A DNA stretch of 14,169 nucleotides from NCBI GenBank assembly GCA_910587875.1, contig CAJUOD010000076.1, positions 1-14,169 on the forward strand, in the 5' to 3' direction. The stretch comes from an uncultured Oscillibacter sp. (lineage in GTDB: Bacteria; Bacillota; Clostridia; Oscillospirales; Oscillospiraceae). The position numbers and the translations under genes were made by a program. The notes beneath the pieces are model-generated. The model did not search any database. It was given only the letters and a program-made list of their open reading frames with translations, and was not told the origin of the DNA. Every line of letters begins with the position of its first letter. The first letter of the stretch is position 1. Shown here in pieces: positions 1 through 6,391 of this stretch.

Positions 1-1
1 A

Positions 2-910
2 AACATGAGCGCCGCTCCCTTCGCCTCCATGGACGCCCGCTGGGGCGCCCGCATGGGCGACAAAAAGCTGGTGGATACCATGATCAAGGACGGCCTGTGG
101 GACGCCTACAACAACTACCACATGGGAACCACTGCGGAAAACATCAATGATATCTGGGGCATCACCCGCCAGGAGCAGGACGAGTTCGCCGCCGCCTCCC
201 AGCAGAAGACCGAGGCCGCCCAGAAGGCCGGCAAGTTCGACGCTGAGATCGTTCCCGTCCCCGTGAAGGTGAAAAAGCAGGTCGTGGACTTCAAGGTCGA
301 CGAGTTCCCCAAGGCCGGCGTCACCGCCGAGGGCATCGCGAAGCTGCGCGGCGCGTTCCCCGTGGGCCCCGAGTCCCCCAATCCCGAGGTGGTCCACACC
401 TTCGAGGTTACCGGCAAGAAGGAAACCGAAGACAAGGGCCAGCAGCGGGTCACCGCGGCCAACGCCTCCGGAATCAACGACGGCGCGGCGGCTATCATCC
501 TGGCCTCCGGCGAGGCTGTTGAGAAGTACGGCCTGAAGCCCATGGCCAAGCTCATCGGCTGGGGCCAGGGCGGCGTGGATCCCAAGATCATGGGCGTGGG
601 CCCCGTGCCCGCCTCCCGTCAGGCCATGGCGAAAGCCGGCGTGACCATCGACGACATTGACCTCATCGAGGCCAACGAGGCCTTTGCGGCCCAGTCCATC
701 GCTGTGGGCCGGGAGCTGGGCTTCGACCCCGCCAAGCTGAATGTCAACGGCGGAGCCATCGCTCTGGGCCACCCCGTGGGCGCTTCCGGCGCGCGCATCA
801 TCGTCACCCTGCTCCATGAGATGCAGAAGCGCCCCGAGGCCAAGAAGGGCCTGGCCACCCTCTGCATCGGCGGCGGCATGGGCGTCGCCACCGTCTTCGA
901 GAAATGCTGA
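2..910 (+). CDS. Thiolase (acetyl-CoA C-acetyltransferase type), 5' end cut off by the window
   Basis: This is the C-terminal ~300 residues of a ~390-residue thiolase, which condenses two acetyl-CoA to acetoacetyl-CoA (thlA/atoB type) at the start of butyrate/butanol-type metabolism, or runs the reverse thiolysis. The frame is open to the window edge. The codon before the first ATG reads Asn, giving the family sequence N-M-S-x-A-P, so that ATG is internal and the gene starts upstream. Visible thiolase landmarks are YHMGTTAEN, the NEAFAAQ motif, GGAIALGHPVGASGAR with the catalytic His, and CIGGGMG with the second catalytic Cys near the C-terminus. The nucleophilic Cys of the N-terminal half lies outside the window. 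Family membership is certain; the exact chain-length preference is not readable here. No U-rich terminator follows directly; a palindromic region does. Confidence 0.95.
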   Translation, partial: NMSAAPFASMDARWGARMGDKKLVDTMIKDGLWDAYNNYHMGTTAENINDIWGITRQEQDEFAAASQQKTEAAQKAGKFDAEIVPVPVKVKKQVVDFKVDEFPKAGVTAEGIAKLRGAFPVGPESPNPEVVHTFEVTGKKETEDKGQQRVTAANASGINDGAAAIILASGEAVEKYGLKPMAKLIGWGQGGVDPKIMGVGPVPASRQAMAKAGVTIDDIDLIEANEAFAAQSIAVGRELGFDPAKLNVNGGAIALGHPVGASGARIIVTLLHEMQKRPEAKKGLATLCIGGGMGVATVFEKC

Positions 911-1090
911 TACTTTTTCTCGGAGAGACTGTAACGACACTTGATTTCGCGGAGCGAAATCTTAGTGGAGTACGTCCCCGGAGGGGAAAAGTATCCAAAA
1001 AGAGCTTTAGCGCGCTCTGGGGGTCTGGAGATTATCCGGGCCGGAGCGACGGCAACGCAGAATTGCGGTGTCGATAGCTTTTGAGAGCGC
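909..1090. repeat. Compound palindromic intergenic element (REP/MITE-like)
   Basis: The 250-bp gap between the thiolase and the VOC gene has no credible ORF but is rich in inverted repeats. GATACTTTT (909-917) pairs perfectly with AAAAGTATC (987-995). Nested inside are two short hairpins: GATTTCGC-GGA-GCGAAATC (943-961) and TCCCC-GGA-GGGGA (975-987). A second half (1001-1090) has GCGCTCT (1012-1018) facing AGAGCGC (1084-1090) and an inner CGCA-GAAT-TGCG hairpin. The first arm starts at the thiolase stop codon. Nested arms of this kind are typical of interspersed palindromic repeats, but whether this is multi-copy cannot be told from one window. Confidence 0.5.
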
Positions 1091-1112
1091 AGCGCCTTAC
1101 ATTTGGAAACTG

Positions 1113-1140
1113 CAAAGAGGGGCCTTCGGGTCCCTCTTTG
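1113..1140 (+). terminator. Strong UUCG-capped hairpin just upstream of the VOC gene (terminator or attenuator-like)
   Basis: A 12-bp stem (CAAAGAGGGGCC, 1113-1124, against GGTCCCTCTTTG, 1129-1140, with one G-U pair) is closed by a TTCG tetraloop. Only three T residues sit in the 3' arm and none follow, so it is not a classical rho-independent terminator in the plus direction. It ends 6 nt before the Shine-Dalgarno of the next gene. It may end or attenuate read-through from the thiolase gene, or stabilise the 5' end of the VOC mRNA. Confidence 0.5.
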
Positions 1141-1159
1141 GCTGTGAGGAGAGATACAG

Positions 1160-1558
1160 ATGAGCGAACATTATCAGGGACTGGGCCATGTTGCCGTTTA
1201 CACCCGGGATATGGAGGAGAGCATCGCCTTTTACGAGAAGCTGGGCGGCTCTGTGAAGGGCCGGGGCGGGGTCCCCACGCCGGAGGGGGAGAAGAAGCTG
1301 GCGCTGGTGTCCTACGGCGGCGTCACGCTGGAGCTCATCCAGAGTCCCGGGGCCATGCCCATGGGGGAGGGAAATGTTCCCCATTTCGCCATCCTGGTGG
1401 ACGACCTGGACGCCGCTGCCGCAGAGGTCCGGGCGGCGGGAGTGGATACCTTCCTGACGCCGGAGAAGAAGGTTCTGCCGGAGCTCTTTGGGGGCTTACA
1501 GAACTGGTTCTTTACCGGACCCTCCGGAGAACAGATTGAGCTGCTGCAAATGCTGTAA
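1160..1558 (+). CDS. VOC (glyoxalase/dioxygenase fold) family metalloprotein
   Basis: A 132-residue single-polypeptide VOC protein with the paired beta-alpha-beta-beta-beta modules of glyoxalase I and methylmalonyl-CoA epimerase. The predicted metal ligands sit where the family has them: His10 (G-H-V-A-V-Y), Glu58 (LELIQ), His75 (PHFAI) and Glu127 (QIELLQ), so a bound divalent metal is likely. VDDLDAAAAEV and GPSGEQIELLQ are typical module-2 features. The start is supported by AGGAGAG (1147-1153), 6 nt before the ATG. Members act as lactoylglutathione lyases, epimerases or resistance proteins, and the sequence does not decide among these. The closeness to a thiolase makes an acyl-CoA role conceivable, but that is inference. 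It ends at a strong two-way terminator. Confidence 0.9.
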   Translation: MSEHYQGLGHVAVYTRDMEESIAFYEKLGGSVKGRGGVPTPEGEKKLALVSYGGVTLELIQSPGAMPMGEGNVPHFAILVDDLDAAAAEVRAAGVDTFLTPEKKVLPELFGGLQNWFFTGPSGEQIELLQML

Positions 1559-1562
1559 AGAA

Positions 1563-1596
1563 AAACGCGCTTTCGCCAACAGGCGAAAGCGCGTTT
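1563..1596. terminator. Bidirectional rho-independent terminator
   Basis: A perfect 15-bp stem (AAACGCGCTTTCGCC, 1563-1577, against 1582-1596) with loop AACA, followed by TTTCTTTT on the plus strand and flanked by AAAGAAAAA that gives a T-run on the minus strand. It lies between the convergent VOC gene and the YeaQ-type gene and can serve both. Confidence 0.93.
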
Positions 1597-1607
1597 CTTT
1601 TGTCCGG

Positions 1608-1853
1608 TCAGTGGAAGAGCTTCCGGCCCAGCCAAATGAACAGGCACGCGCCCGCCACGCTGACAATCAGATTGGCAATCCAGCCGTGGGCATAGAAGCC
1701 CAGCAGACCGAAGACCGTGCCGCCCACGGCGGAGCCCACGATGCCGATGAGGATGTTGCGGAGCAGGCTGCCCTCGGCGTCCATCAGCTTCCCGGCTATC
1801 CAGCCCACCAGGGCCCCCATAATCAGGGAGCCAAGCAGTCCAAACAAATGCAT
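1608..1853 (-). CDS. GlsB/YeaQ/YmgE family small membrane protein
   Basis: An 81-residue, Gly-rich protein with three hydrophobic segments (about residues 3-21, 33-53 and 57-75) and the family pattern GxxxGWIAGKLM near the N-terminus, matching the GlsB/YeaQ/YmgE (formerly transglycosylase-associated) family. Such proteins sit in the cytoplasmic membrane and are often stress-induced; their molecular activity is unknown. AAGGAG lies 8 nt before the ATG on the minus strand. The gap to the upstream radical SAM gene is only 16 bp, so it is likely the last gene of the tatD operon, ending at the 1563-1596 terminator. Length is normal for the family. Confidence 0.9.
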   Translation of the reverse strand: MHLFGLLGSLIMGALVGWIAGKLMDAEGSLLRNILIGIVGSAVGGTVFGLLGFYAHGWIANLIVSVAGACLFIWLGRKLFH

Positions 1854-1869
1854 AATCTACGCTCCTTCC

Positions 1870-2490
1870 TCAATCCTCAATATATTCCCGCACCCGGTAG
1901 ACCGCGCCGATCTCCTGCTCGCAGATCTTCCGGCAGTTTTCGATCTCTTCCTTGGGGATGGTGTCCACCACCGTCATCATCACCGTGGGCACGTACTGCC
2001 GGAGCTCCTTGGCGAAGGACTTCATGGCCTCGTAGGCCCCCTCCTGAACCGGGTGGCAGAGGGCGTCATACTTCTCCGCTGTGTCGGTGTTCAGGGAGAT
2101 GGATACCATGTCGAACCGCCCGGCGAAGTCCGGGCAGATGTCCCGGCCGTGGATGAGGTTTCCGGTGCCGTTGGTGTCCATACGGACAAAGGGCTTTTTC
2201 CCCTTGGCCTTCAGCTGGTCGACGACCCAGCAGATGTCCTCAATCCGATAGCTGGGCTCTCCAAAGCCGCAGAAAACCAGCTGCTTGTATTGGGTCAGGT
2301 CCCGGCCCTCGATGTCCGCCAGAATCTCCTCCCGGGTGGGCTCCCGCTCCAGCCAGAGATTGTGGGTGTAGATGCTCCCCCCATGCCCGTTGTGCCGGAG
2401 GCAGAACTCACAGTTGAAGTTGCAGCGGTTGGTGACGTTGACATACAGGTTTTCCCCGTATTCGTAGGTGATGGTAAATCCCTTTTCCAT
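1870..2490 (-). CDS. TatD-associated radical SAM protein (TIGR04038-like)
   Basis: A compact radical SAM enzyme of 206 residues. The 4Fe-4S-binding CxxxCxxC is at Cys23, Cys27 and Cys30 (NRCNFNCEFC), followed by a GFGEP motif of the GGEP type for SAM binding and a beta-strand with MDTNGTG. The size and the neighbouring tatD gene fit the TatD-family-associated radical SAM group; no SPASM or other accessory Cys cluster is visible. The frame extends upstream to 2535, but I place the start at 2490: AAAGGAG is 8 nt before this ATG, and the protein then begins MEKGFTITYEY, directly ahead of the first strand. That ribosome binding site overlaps the TAA of the upstream lipoprotein gene, indicating coupled translation. 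The substrate is unknown; a link to TatD is inferred from gene order only. Confidence 0.88.
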   Translation of the reverse strand: MEKGFTITYEYGENLYVNVTNRCNFNCEFCLRHNGHGGSIYTHNLWLEREPTREEILADIEGRDLTQYKQLVFCGFGEPSYRIEDICWVVDQLKAKGKKPFVRMDTNGTGNLIHGRDICPDFAGRFDMVSISLNTDTAEKYDALCHPVQEGAYEAMKSFAKELRQYVPTVMMTVVDTIPKEEIENCRKICEQEIGAVYRVREYIED

Positions 2491-2503
2491 AGCTGGTACT
2501 CCT

Positions 2504-3400
2504 TTATTGGTCATAGCTGTAAAGGTGAAAATCACGCAGGGTAAACACGCCGTCCTTCAGAAGAATTTCGGCGGAGGTTTCCGCCACATAGCAGGGCATC
2601 GCGCTGTCCGGCGGACTCAGGCAGAAGGCGCCCCGGAAGCGGAGACCGCCCCAGTCTTCCGTGCTGAAATCAGCAATCATGCCGGAGGAAGCCGACTCCA
2701 AGTCCAGCTCCAATCCCTCATAATGGAACTCCACCAGCTCATAGCCCAGGATGGCGAAGGTCCGTCCGTTGAGCTCGGCGGTGTCAAAGAGCTTGGGAAT
2801 TTCCTCCTGCCAGAGGCTTTCGGGAAAGGTGTAGGCGGTCAAGGTCCCGTCGGGGCCCTTTTCCAAGATATGCAGCTCCGCAATGGAGACCCCGGTGCCG
2901 GTGCCCACCTGACAGATCACGGCCAGCTTCTCCACTCCGAGGCCGGTATCAAGCCCCTTTATTTGAGGAAGGGTCATGCTGGGACCGGGGAAGAGCGTCC
3001 AGTCGAACTCCGCCAAACTGTCCCCCCAGCGGATAAGGGCGGTTTCCTGAGAGGTGTTGGCGTACAGGGGCAGGCCGTAAAGAACCGCGTCCGCCTCCCG
3101 GTCTTCCGCCAGGACAGCGATGTTCGGACCGTCTGTGATCCAGTGGTCCGCGTTGATTCGATATGTCGTCCAGTCCGTATCCCGGGGAAGAGGAGGCAGG
3201 TCATAGTCCTCCGCCGGTGCCCGTCCCTCCGTCACGATAGCGGGAGCGGAGATAGGCTCCAGTCGCCGGGGCTCCGGCAGGGAGGCGGTTTCTTCCACCG
3301 CCGGGGGCTCGTCCGGCAAAGATTCCGGCTCCGCCGGGGCGGGAGCGCCGCAGCCCGTCAAAAGCGCCAGGGCCAGCAGAAGGAGGGATATCTTCTTCAT
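2504..3400 (-). CDS. Putative lipoprotein of unknown function in the tatD operon
   Basis: A 298-residue exported lipoprotein. It has a classic type II signal: KK at residues 2-3, a Leu-rich core and the lipobox LTGC with the lipidated Cys17. A Pro/Glu-rich linker (about residues 18-65) follows, as expected for a tether outside the membrane, then a mixed globular region with no family I recognise. It contains pairs of Trp/Tyr and acidic residues but no catalytic motif that I can name. The start is the ATG at 3400, whose ATGA overlaps the tatD stop (4-bp overlap), so translation is coupled. The frame stays open upstream to 3895 but runs there as the shadow of tatD. It ends 13 bp before the radical SAM start. 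Its position between two genes that often occur together is unusual. Confidence 0.85.
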   Translation of the reverse strand: MKKISLLLLALALLTGCGAPAPAEPESLPDEPPAVEETASLPEPRRLEPISAPAIVTEGRAPAEDYDLPPLPRDTDWTTYRINADHWITDGPNIAVLAEDREADAVLYGLPLYANTSQETALIRWGDSLAEFDWTLFPGPSMTLPQIKGLDTGLGVEKLAVICQVGTGTGVSIAELHILEKGPDGTLTAYTFPESLWQEEIPKLFDTAELNGRTFAILGYELVEFHYEGLELDLESASSGMIADFSTEDWGGLRFRGAFCLSPPDSAMPCYVAETSAEILLKDGVFTLRDFHLYSYDQ

Positions 3401-4191
3401 TTGCCGTCCTCCCGGTAGGTTTCCCGGATTTTTGGAAACAGCCGCAGGCCGTTCTCCCAGGTGATCTGCGCCATCTCCTCCGGCGTGACGCCCTTCCACT
3501 CCGCCAGTTTCTCGACGACATAGGGCAGATTCCGGCTGTCGTTCCGCTTCCCCCGGAAGGGGACCGGCGTGAGATAGGGCGAATCCGTCTCCACGACGAT
3601 CCGGTCCAGCGGCGTGACGGCGGCAACCTCCGGGGCCTTCTGGGCGTTCTTGTAGGTGATCGGCCCGTCGAAGCCCAGATACCAGCCCCGCTTCAGCAGC
3701 TCTTCCGCCATCTCGGGACTGCCGGAGAAACAGTGGAACACCCCCCGGACCTCGGGGTAGTCCAGTACGACGGCCAGGGAATCCCCGTGGGCCTCCCGGT
3801 CGTGGACGATGACGGGCAGGTCCAGCTCTATCGCCAGCTCGATCTGCCGCCGGAAGACCATCTGCTGAAACTCCCTGGGAGGGTTGTCCTTCCAATAGTA
3901 GTCCAAGCCGATTTCCCCCACGGCTACCACCTTCTCATGGGCGCAGAGCGCCCGGAGGGCGGCAAACTCCGCCTCTCCCGTCCCGGCGCAGTCGGAGGGG
4001 TGGATGCCGGCGGCGGCGTAGACGAAGGGATAGTGCTCCGCCAGGGCCAGGGCGGCCCGGGAGCTCTCCAGCTCACAGCCGGGGTCCACCACCAGACCCA
4101 CCCCGGCGGCGGGGAGGGCGGAGAGAACTTCGTCCCGGTCGGCGTTGAAGCCGCCGGAGTCGTAATGGGCGTGGGTGTCAAAAATGGGCAT
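3397..4191 (-). CDS. tatD: TatD family metal-dependent hydrolase (DNase)
   Basis: A 264-residue TIM-barrel hydrolase of the TatD family, the usual length. The metal-binding set is complete: His7 and His9 (FDTHAHYD), Glu93 (VGEIGLDYYW), His130 (VIVHDREAHGD), His153 (VFHCFSGS) and Asp203 (VETDSPYLTP). Family members are cytoplasmic 3'-5' exonucleases acting on DNA and sometimes RNA or D-aminoacyl-tRNA; the true substrate here cannot be read. The ATG at 4191 follows AGGAGGTG with a normal gap. It lies downstream of rpsT behind a terminator and I see no promoter of its own, so it probably depends on read-through from rpsT. Its stop overlaps the ATG of the lipoprotein gene. Confidence 0.94.
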   Translation of the reverse strand: MPIFDTHAHYDSGGFNADRDEVLSALPAAGVGLVVDPGCELESSRAALALAEHYPFVYAAAGIHPSDCAGTGEAEFAALRALCAHEKVVAVGEIGLDYYWKDNPPREFQQMVFRRQIELAIELDLPVIVHDREAHGDSLAVVLDYPEVRGVFHCFSGSPEMAEELLKRGWYLGFDGPITYKNAQKAPEVAAVTPLDRIVVETDSPYLTPVPFRGKRNDSRNLPYVVEKLAEWKGVTPEEMAQITWENGLRLFPKIRETYREDGK

Positions 4192-4210
4192 GGGGAAGCA
4201 CCTCCTGGCA

Positions 4211-4243
4211 AAACAAAAAGGACATCCGAACGGATGCCCTTTT
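4211..4243 (-). terminator. Rho-independent terminator/attenuator after rpsT
   Basis: On the minus strand a 13-bp stem (AAAAGGGCATCCG against CGGATGTCCTTTT, one G-U pair) is followed by TTTTTGTTTT. It sits between rpsT and tatD, 20 nt before the tatD start, so any tatD transcription from the rpsT promoter must pass it. Confidence 0.88.
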
Positions 4244-4307
4244 GGCCTGACGGCCTCCGGGCATTCACACGGAAGCGTCAATACCCCGGGAACGGGGATA
4301 TGTTGGA

Positions 4308-4571
4308 TCAACCGATCCGATTGAGCTTCAGGGTCATGGCGCTCTTTTTGTGAGCGGCCGCGTTCTTGTGGAGAACACCCTTCGCCACAGCCTGATCGAC
4401 CTTTTTCACCGCAACCTTGTAAGCGCCATCGGCATCGGTGCGATTGCCCTCCGCCGCCGCGGCCTCGAATTTTTTGATCGCGGTCTTGAGATCGGATTTC
4501 GTGGCCTTGTTGCGGGCGTTCCTCGCTTTCCCGATGAGAACGCGCTTCTTGGCAGACTTGATATTCGGCAA
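4308..4571 (-). CDS. rpsT: 30S ribosomal protein S20
   Basis: An 87-residue basic, all-helical protein matching S20: PNIKSAKKRV at the N-terminus, then KARNARNKATKSDLKTAIKKF and the conserved end LHKNAAAHKKSAMTLKLNRI. It binds 16S rRNA early in 30S assembly. The start is decided by the ribosome binding site: AAAGGAGGTG covers the in-frame GTG at 4580, so that codon lies inside the Shine-Dalgarno, while TTG at 4571 lies 8 nt after GGAGG and gives the canonical MPNIKSAKKR. A UUG start is known for E. coli rpsT, where it takes part in autoregulation; whether that applies here is inference. A strong promoter at 4636-4664 drives it and a terminator at 4211-4243 ends it. Confidence 0.96.
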   Translation of the reverse strand: MPNIKSAKKRVLIGKARNARNKATKSDLKTAIKKFEAAAAEGNRTDADGAYKVAVKKVDQAVAKGVLHKNAAAHKKSAMTLKLNRIG

Positions 4572-4635
4572 ACCAAACACCTCCTTTGGCCGTTGATTTC
4601 ATGCGGGCAGGAAAACTCCTACCGTACAGACCTAT

Positions 4636-4664
4636 ATTCTAACAGGGAAAGCTCCAAAAAGCAA
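4636..4664 (-). promoter_or_regulatory. Sigma-A promoter of rpsT
   Basis: On the minus strand TTGCTT (4659-4664) and TAGAAT (4636-4641) are spaced by 17 bp, in an AT-rich stretch with a nine-T/A run just upstream (UP-element-like). It gives a leader of about 55 nt to the rpsT TTG start. Confidence 0.82.
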
Positions 4665-4747
4665 GGTTTTTTTTTCATATTTTCATAAGATTATCAGGAG
4701 GAGGGAGGAGGATCCGCCCAAGTGGGGCTTTCCGTCCGGATTCTCCG

Positions 4748-4776
4748 GTATTTTTCCAGGGGCAAGCTCATAAAAT
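4748..4776 (+). promoter_or_regulatory. Sigma-E-like sporulation promoter before the M23/M50 pair
   Basis: GTATTTT (4748-4754), 14 bp, CATAAAAT (4769-4776). The Bacillus sigma-E consensus is KMATATT-N14-CATACAHT: 7 of 8 positions match at -10, 5 of 7 at -35. No good sigma-A pair is visible in the same gap. The start site would be near 4784, about 23 nt before the Shine-Dalgarno. The match is by eye; the genes downstream make it plausible. Confidence 0.45.
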
Positions 4777-4820
4777 GGAGGCAAACAAGCTGTGTAAATC
4801 TCCAGAAGGAGGGGACGGAT

Positions 4821-5774
4821 ATGACTTCAAGGCAGGCGGGACGGCGGATCGCCGCCGGGACGAGGCGGAGGAGCGCCCGCGCCGGGGCCCGGAGAAGCGA
4901 GCCCCTGGCGGCGAAGGACCTGCGGCTGATGCTGCGGCTGGTGGCCTGCGGCGGGATCTTCGTGGCGCTGGTGGCGGCCAAGCTGCTGCTCCCGGCAAAG
5001 ATGGCGGGCTTCAACGAAAAGCTCTCCGCCGCCATGGAGCGGAACATGGACGTGCAGGCGGTGTTCTCCGCCGTGGGCCGGGCCTTCTCCGGGGAGGAGG
5101 GCGTGGCGGAGGTCTATCAGGCGGTGTTCCACCCCCAGGAGGAGGCCGTCCAGACCGGGGCGGTCTCTTCGGAAGACCTCCCGATAAACATGACCGCCCG
5201 GACGGCGAAACTCCGGGACGGTGCGGCGCTGGACACCCTGCGGAGCTTCCGGGCGGAGGAGGCGCTCCCGGCGGCCCTGGAGCCGGAGATGACGGCCCAG
5301 TCGGCCTCCAACCTGGCCTATGTGCTCTATTCCCAGGAGAACCTCCCCGAGGGCGTCAGCATGGAGCAGGACCGGCTGGGCTTTGACTACTGCGCTCCGG
5401 TGGCGGGGAGCGCGGTCAGCTCCGACTTCGGCTATCGGGAGCACCCCACGGAGGGGGAGGAGCGCTTCCACTACGGCGTGGATCTGGCGGCGGACACGGG
5501 GACGGAGGTGCGCTGCTTTGCCGACGGCACCGTCACCGCCGTGGGGGACAGCAGCAGCTACGGGCGCTACTGCGTCGTGGCCCACGAGGGAGGGTACTCC
5601 TCGCTCTACGCCCACTGCAGCCGCGTGACGGCCTCCTCCGGCGCGTCGGTGAAGCGGGGGGAGAAGATTGCCGAGGTGGGGGAGACGGGCATGGCAACCG
5701 GGCCGCACCTCCACTTTGAGCTCCAGCGGGAGGGCGTCTACCTGAATCCCATTTACTATGTCTCCTCCCTGTAG
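4821..5774 (+). CDS. Membrane-anchored M23 (LytM) peptidase, SpoIVFA-like candidate
   Basis: A 317-residue protein with a strongly basic N-terminus (about 10 Arg in residues 4-26), one membrane segment (about 37-57), a stalk, and a C-terminal M23 domain (about 190-312). The zinc set is intact: His217 and Asp221 (HYGVD), His298 (HLHFE), with His265 (YAHCS) and His296 as further active-site residues, so it should be able to cleave peptidoglycan peptides. The ATG at 4821 follows AGGAGG at 4807-4812 with 8 nt between; the longer open frame from 4722 has no such site. It overlaps the M50 gene by 17 bp. An M23 protein paired with an M50 protease recalls SpoIVFA-SpoIVFB, where the LytM-type protein controls the pro-sigma-K protease. 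SpoIIQ-like or general cell-wall roles remain possible. Confidence 0.88.
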   Translation: MTSRQAGRRIAAGTRRRSARAGARRSEPLAAKDLRLMLRLVACGGIFVALVAAKLLLPAKMAGFNEKLSAAMERNMDVQAVFSAVGRAFSGEEGVAEVYQAVFHPQEEAVQTGAVSSEDLPINMTARTAKLRDGAALDTLRSFRAEEALPAALEPEMTAQSASNLAYVLYSQENLPEGVSMEQDRLGFDYCAPVAGSAVSSDFGYREHPTEGEERFHYGVDLAADTGTEVRCFADGTVTAVGDSSSYGRYCVVAHEGGYSSLYAHCSRVTASSGASVKRGEKIAEVGETGMATGPHLHFELQREGVYLNPIYYVSSL

Positions 5775-6351
5775 GGTCCGGGTCACCGGGGGCTTTGCGC
5801 TGCTGGCGGCCTGGTTCGCCTTAGCCAACGGCTGGGAGCCCCTGGCGACGGTGCTGGGGGCCGCCGCCGTCCACGAGGCGGGACATTGGCTGGTGCTCCG
5901 GTGTCAGGGGGCGGCGGTGACAGGCCTCCGCCTCAGCGTCCTGGGGGCGGCGATGGAGACGGACGGCGGGCGGCTGTCCTACGGCGGGGAGCTGGCGGCG
6001 GTGCTGGCGGGCCCCGGGGCAAACCTGCTGGCGGCGCTGGCCCTGACCGCTGTGGGAAAGGGGCGCTGGCCCGCAGCGGCGGGGGCGAACCTGGTGCTGT
6101 GCGCCTTCAACCTCCTGCCCATCCGCCCGCTGGACGGGGGACGGGCGCTGTACCTGCTGGCCTCCTGGGCGGCGGGCCCTGAGGCCGGAGAGGCGGCGGG
6201 CCGCTGGGCGGGGAGCGTCACGGCACTGGCCCTGGCGGCGCTGATTGGGGCCGTCATATGGCGGACCGGGGGGAGCCTGTGGCTGCTGCCCGCGCTGGCT
6301 GCCGGGGTGTACTGGGGCGCGCGGCCCTGGCTTCCCGGCGCGTACGCGTGA
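5758..6351 (+). CDS. spoIVFB: M50 site-2 protease, SpoIVFB-like
   Basis: A 197-residue polytopic membrane metalloprotease. HEAGH (His39, Glu40, His43) is the zinc-binding HExxH in a transmembrane segment, and NLLPIRPLDGG (Asn118 to Gly128) is the second conserved site with the third ligand Asp126. Four to six hydrophobic segments are visible. SpoIVFB in Bacillus cuts pro-sigma-K inside the mother cell membrane; this protein lacks the C-terminal CBS domain that Bacillus SpoIVFB carries, so it is a short form. The ATG at 5758 lies inside the end of the M23 gene and has no good Shine-Dalgarno of its own, so translation is probably coupled. The symbol rests on the fold plus the M23 partner and is a proposal; other M50 proteases look alike. 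It ends at the 6357-6384 hairpin. Confidence 0.8.
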   Translation: MSPPCRVRVTGGFALLAAWFALANGWEPLATVLGAAAVHEAGHWLVLRCQGAAVTGLRLSVLGAAMETDGGRLSYGGELAAVLAGPGANLLAALALTAVGKGRWPAAAGANLVLCAFNLLPIRPLDGGRALYLLASWAAGPEAGEAAGRWAGSVTALALAALIGAVIWRTGGSLWLLPALAAGVYWGARPWLPGAYA

Positions 6352-6354
6352 AAA

Positions 6355-6386
6355 GGCCCCCGCAGCCTGTTAAGGCCGCGGGGGTT
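6355..6386. terminator. Hairpin terminator between convergent genes
   Basis: CCCCCGC (6357-6363) pairs with GCGGGGG (6378-6384) and, after one mismatch, GCCT with AGGC around loop GTTA. On the minus strand it is followed by CCTTTT, on the plus strand only by TTCTTC, so it works best for the minus-strand gene at 6392 but lies where both would end. Confidence 0.8.
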
Positions 6387-6391
6387 CTTCG

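Noticed and set aside
2504..3895. A single 463-residue protein in the lipoprotein frame
   Set aside because: The upstream 165 codons run antiphase to tatD with a biased, low-complexity composition; the lipoprotein has its own signal peptide and start at 3400.
4578..4580. GTG as the rpsT start
   Set aside because: It lies within the Shine-Dalgarno; TTG at 4571 gives the conserved S20 N-terminus.
4821..5774. SpoIIQ instead of a SpoIVFA-like protein
   Set aside because: SpoIIQ is not normally paired with an M50 protease; the overlapping M50 gene favours the SpoIVF-type reading, although SpoIIQ cannot be fully excluded.
4827..5828. 333-residue minus-strand ORF opposite the M23 gene
   Set aside because: Shadow frame with Arg/His-rich composition and no start signal.
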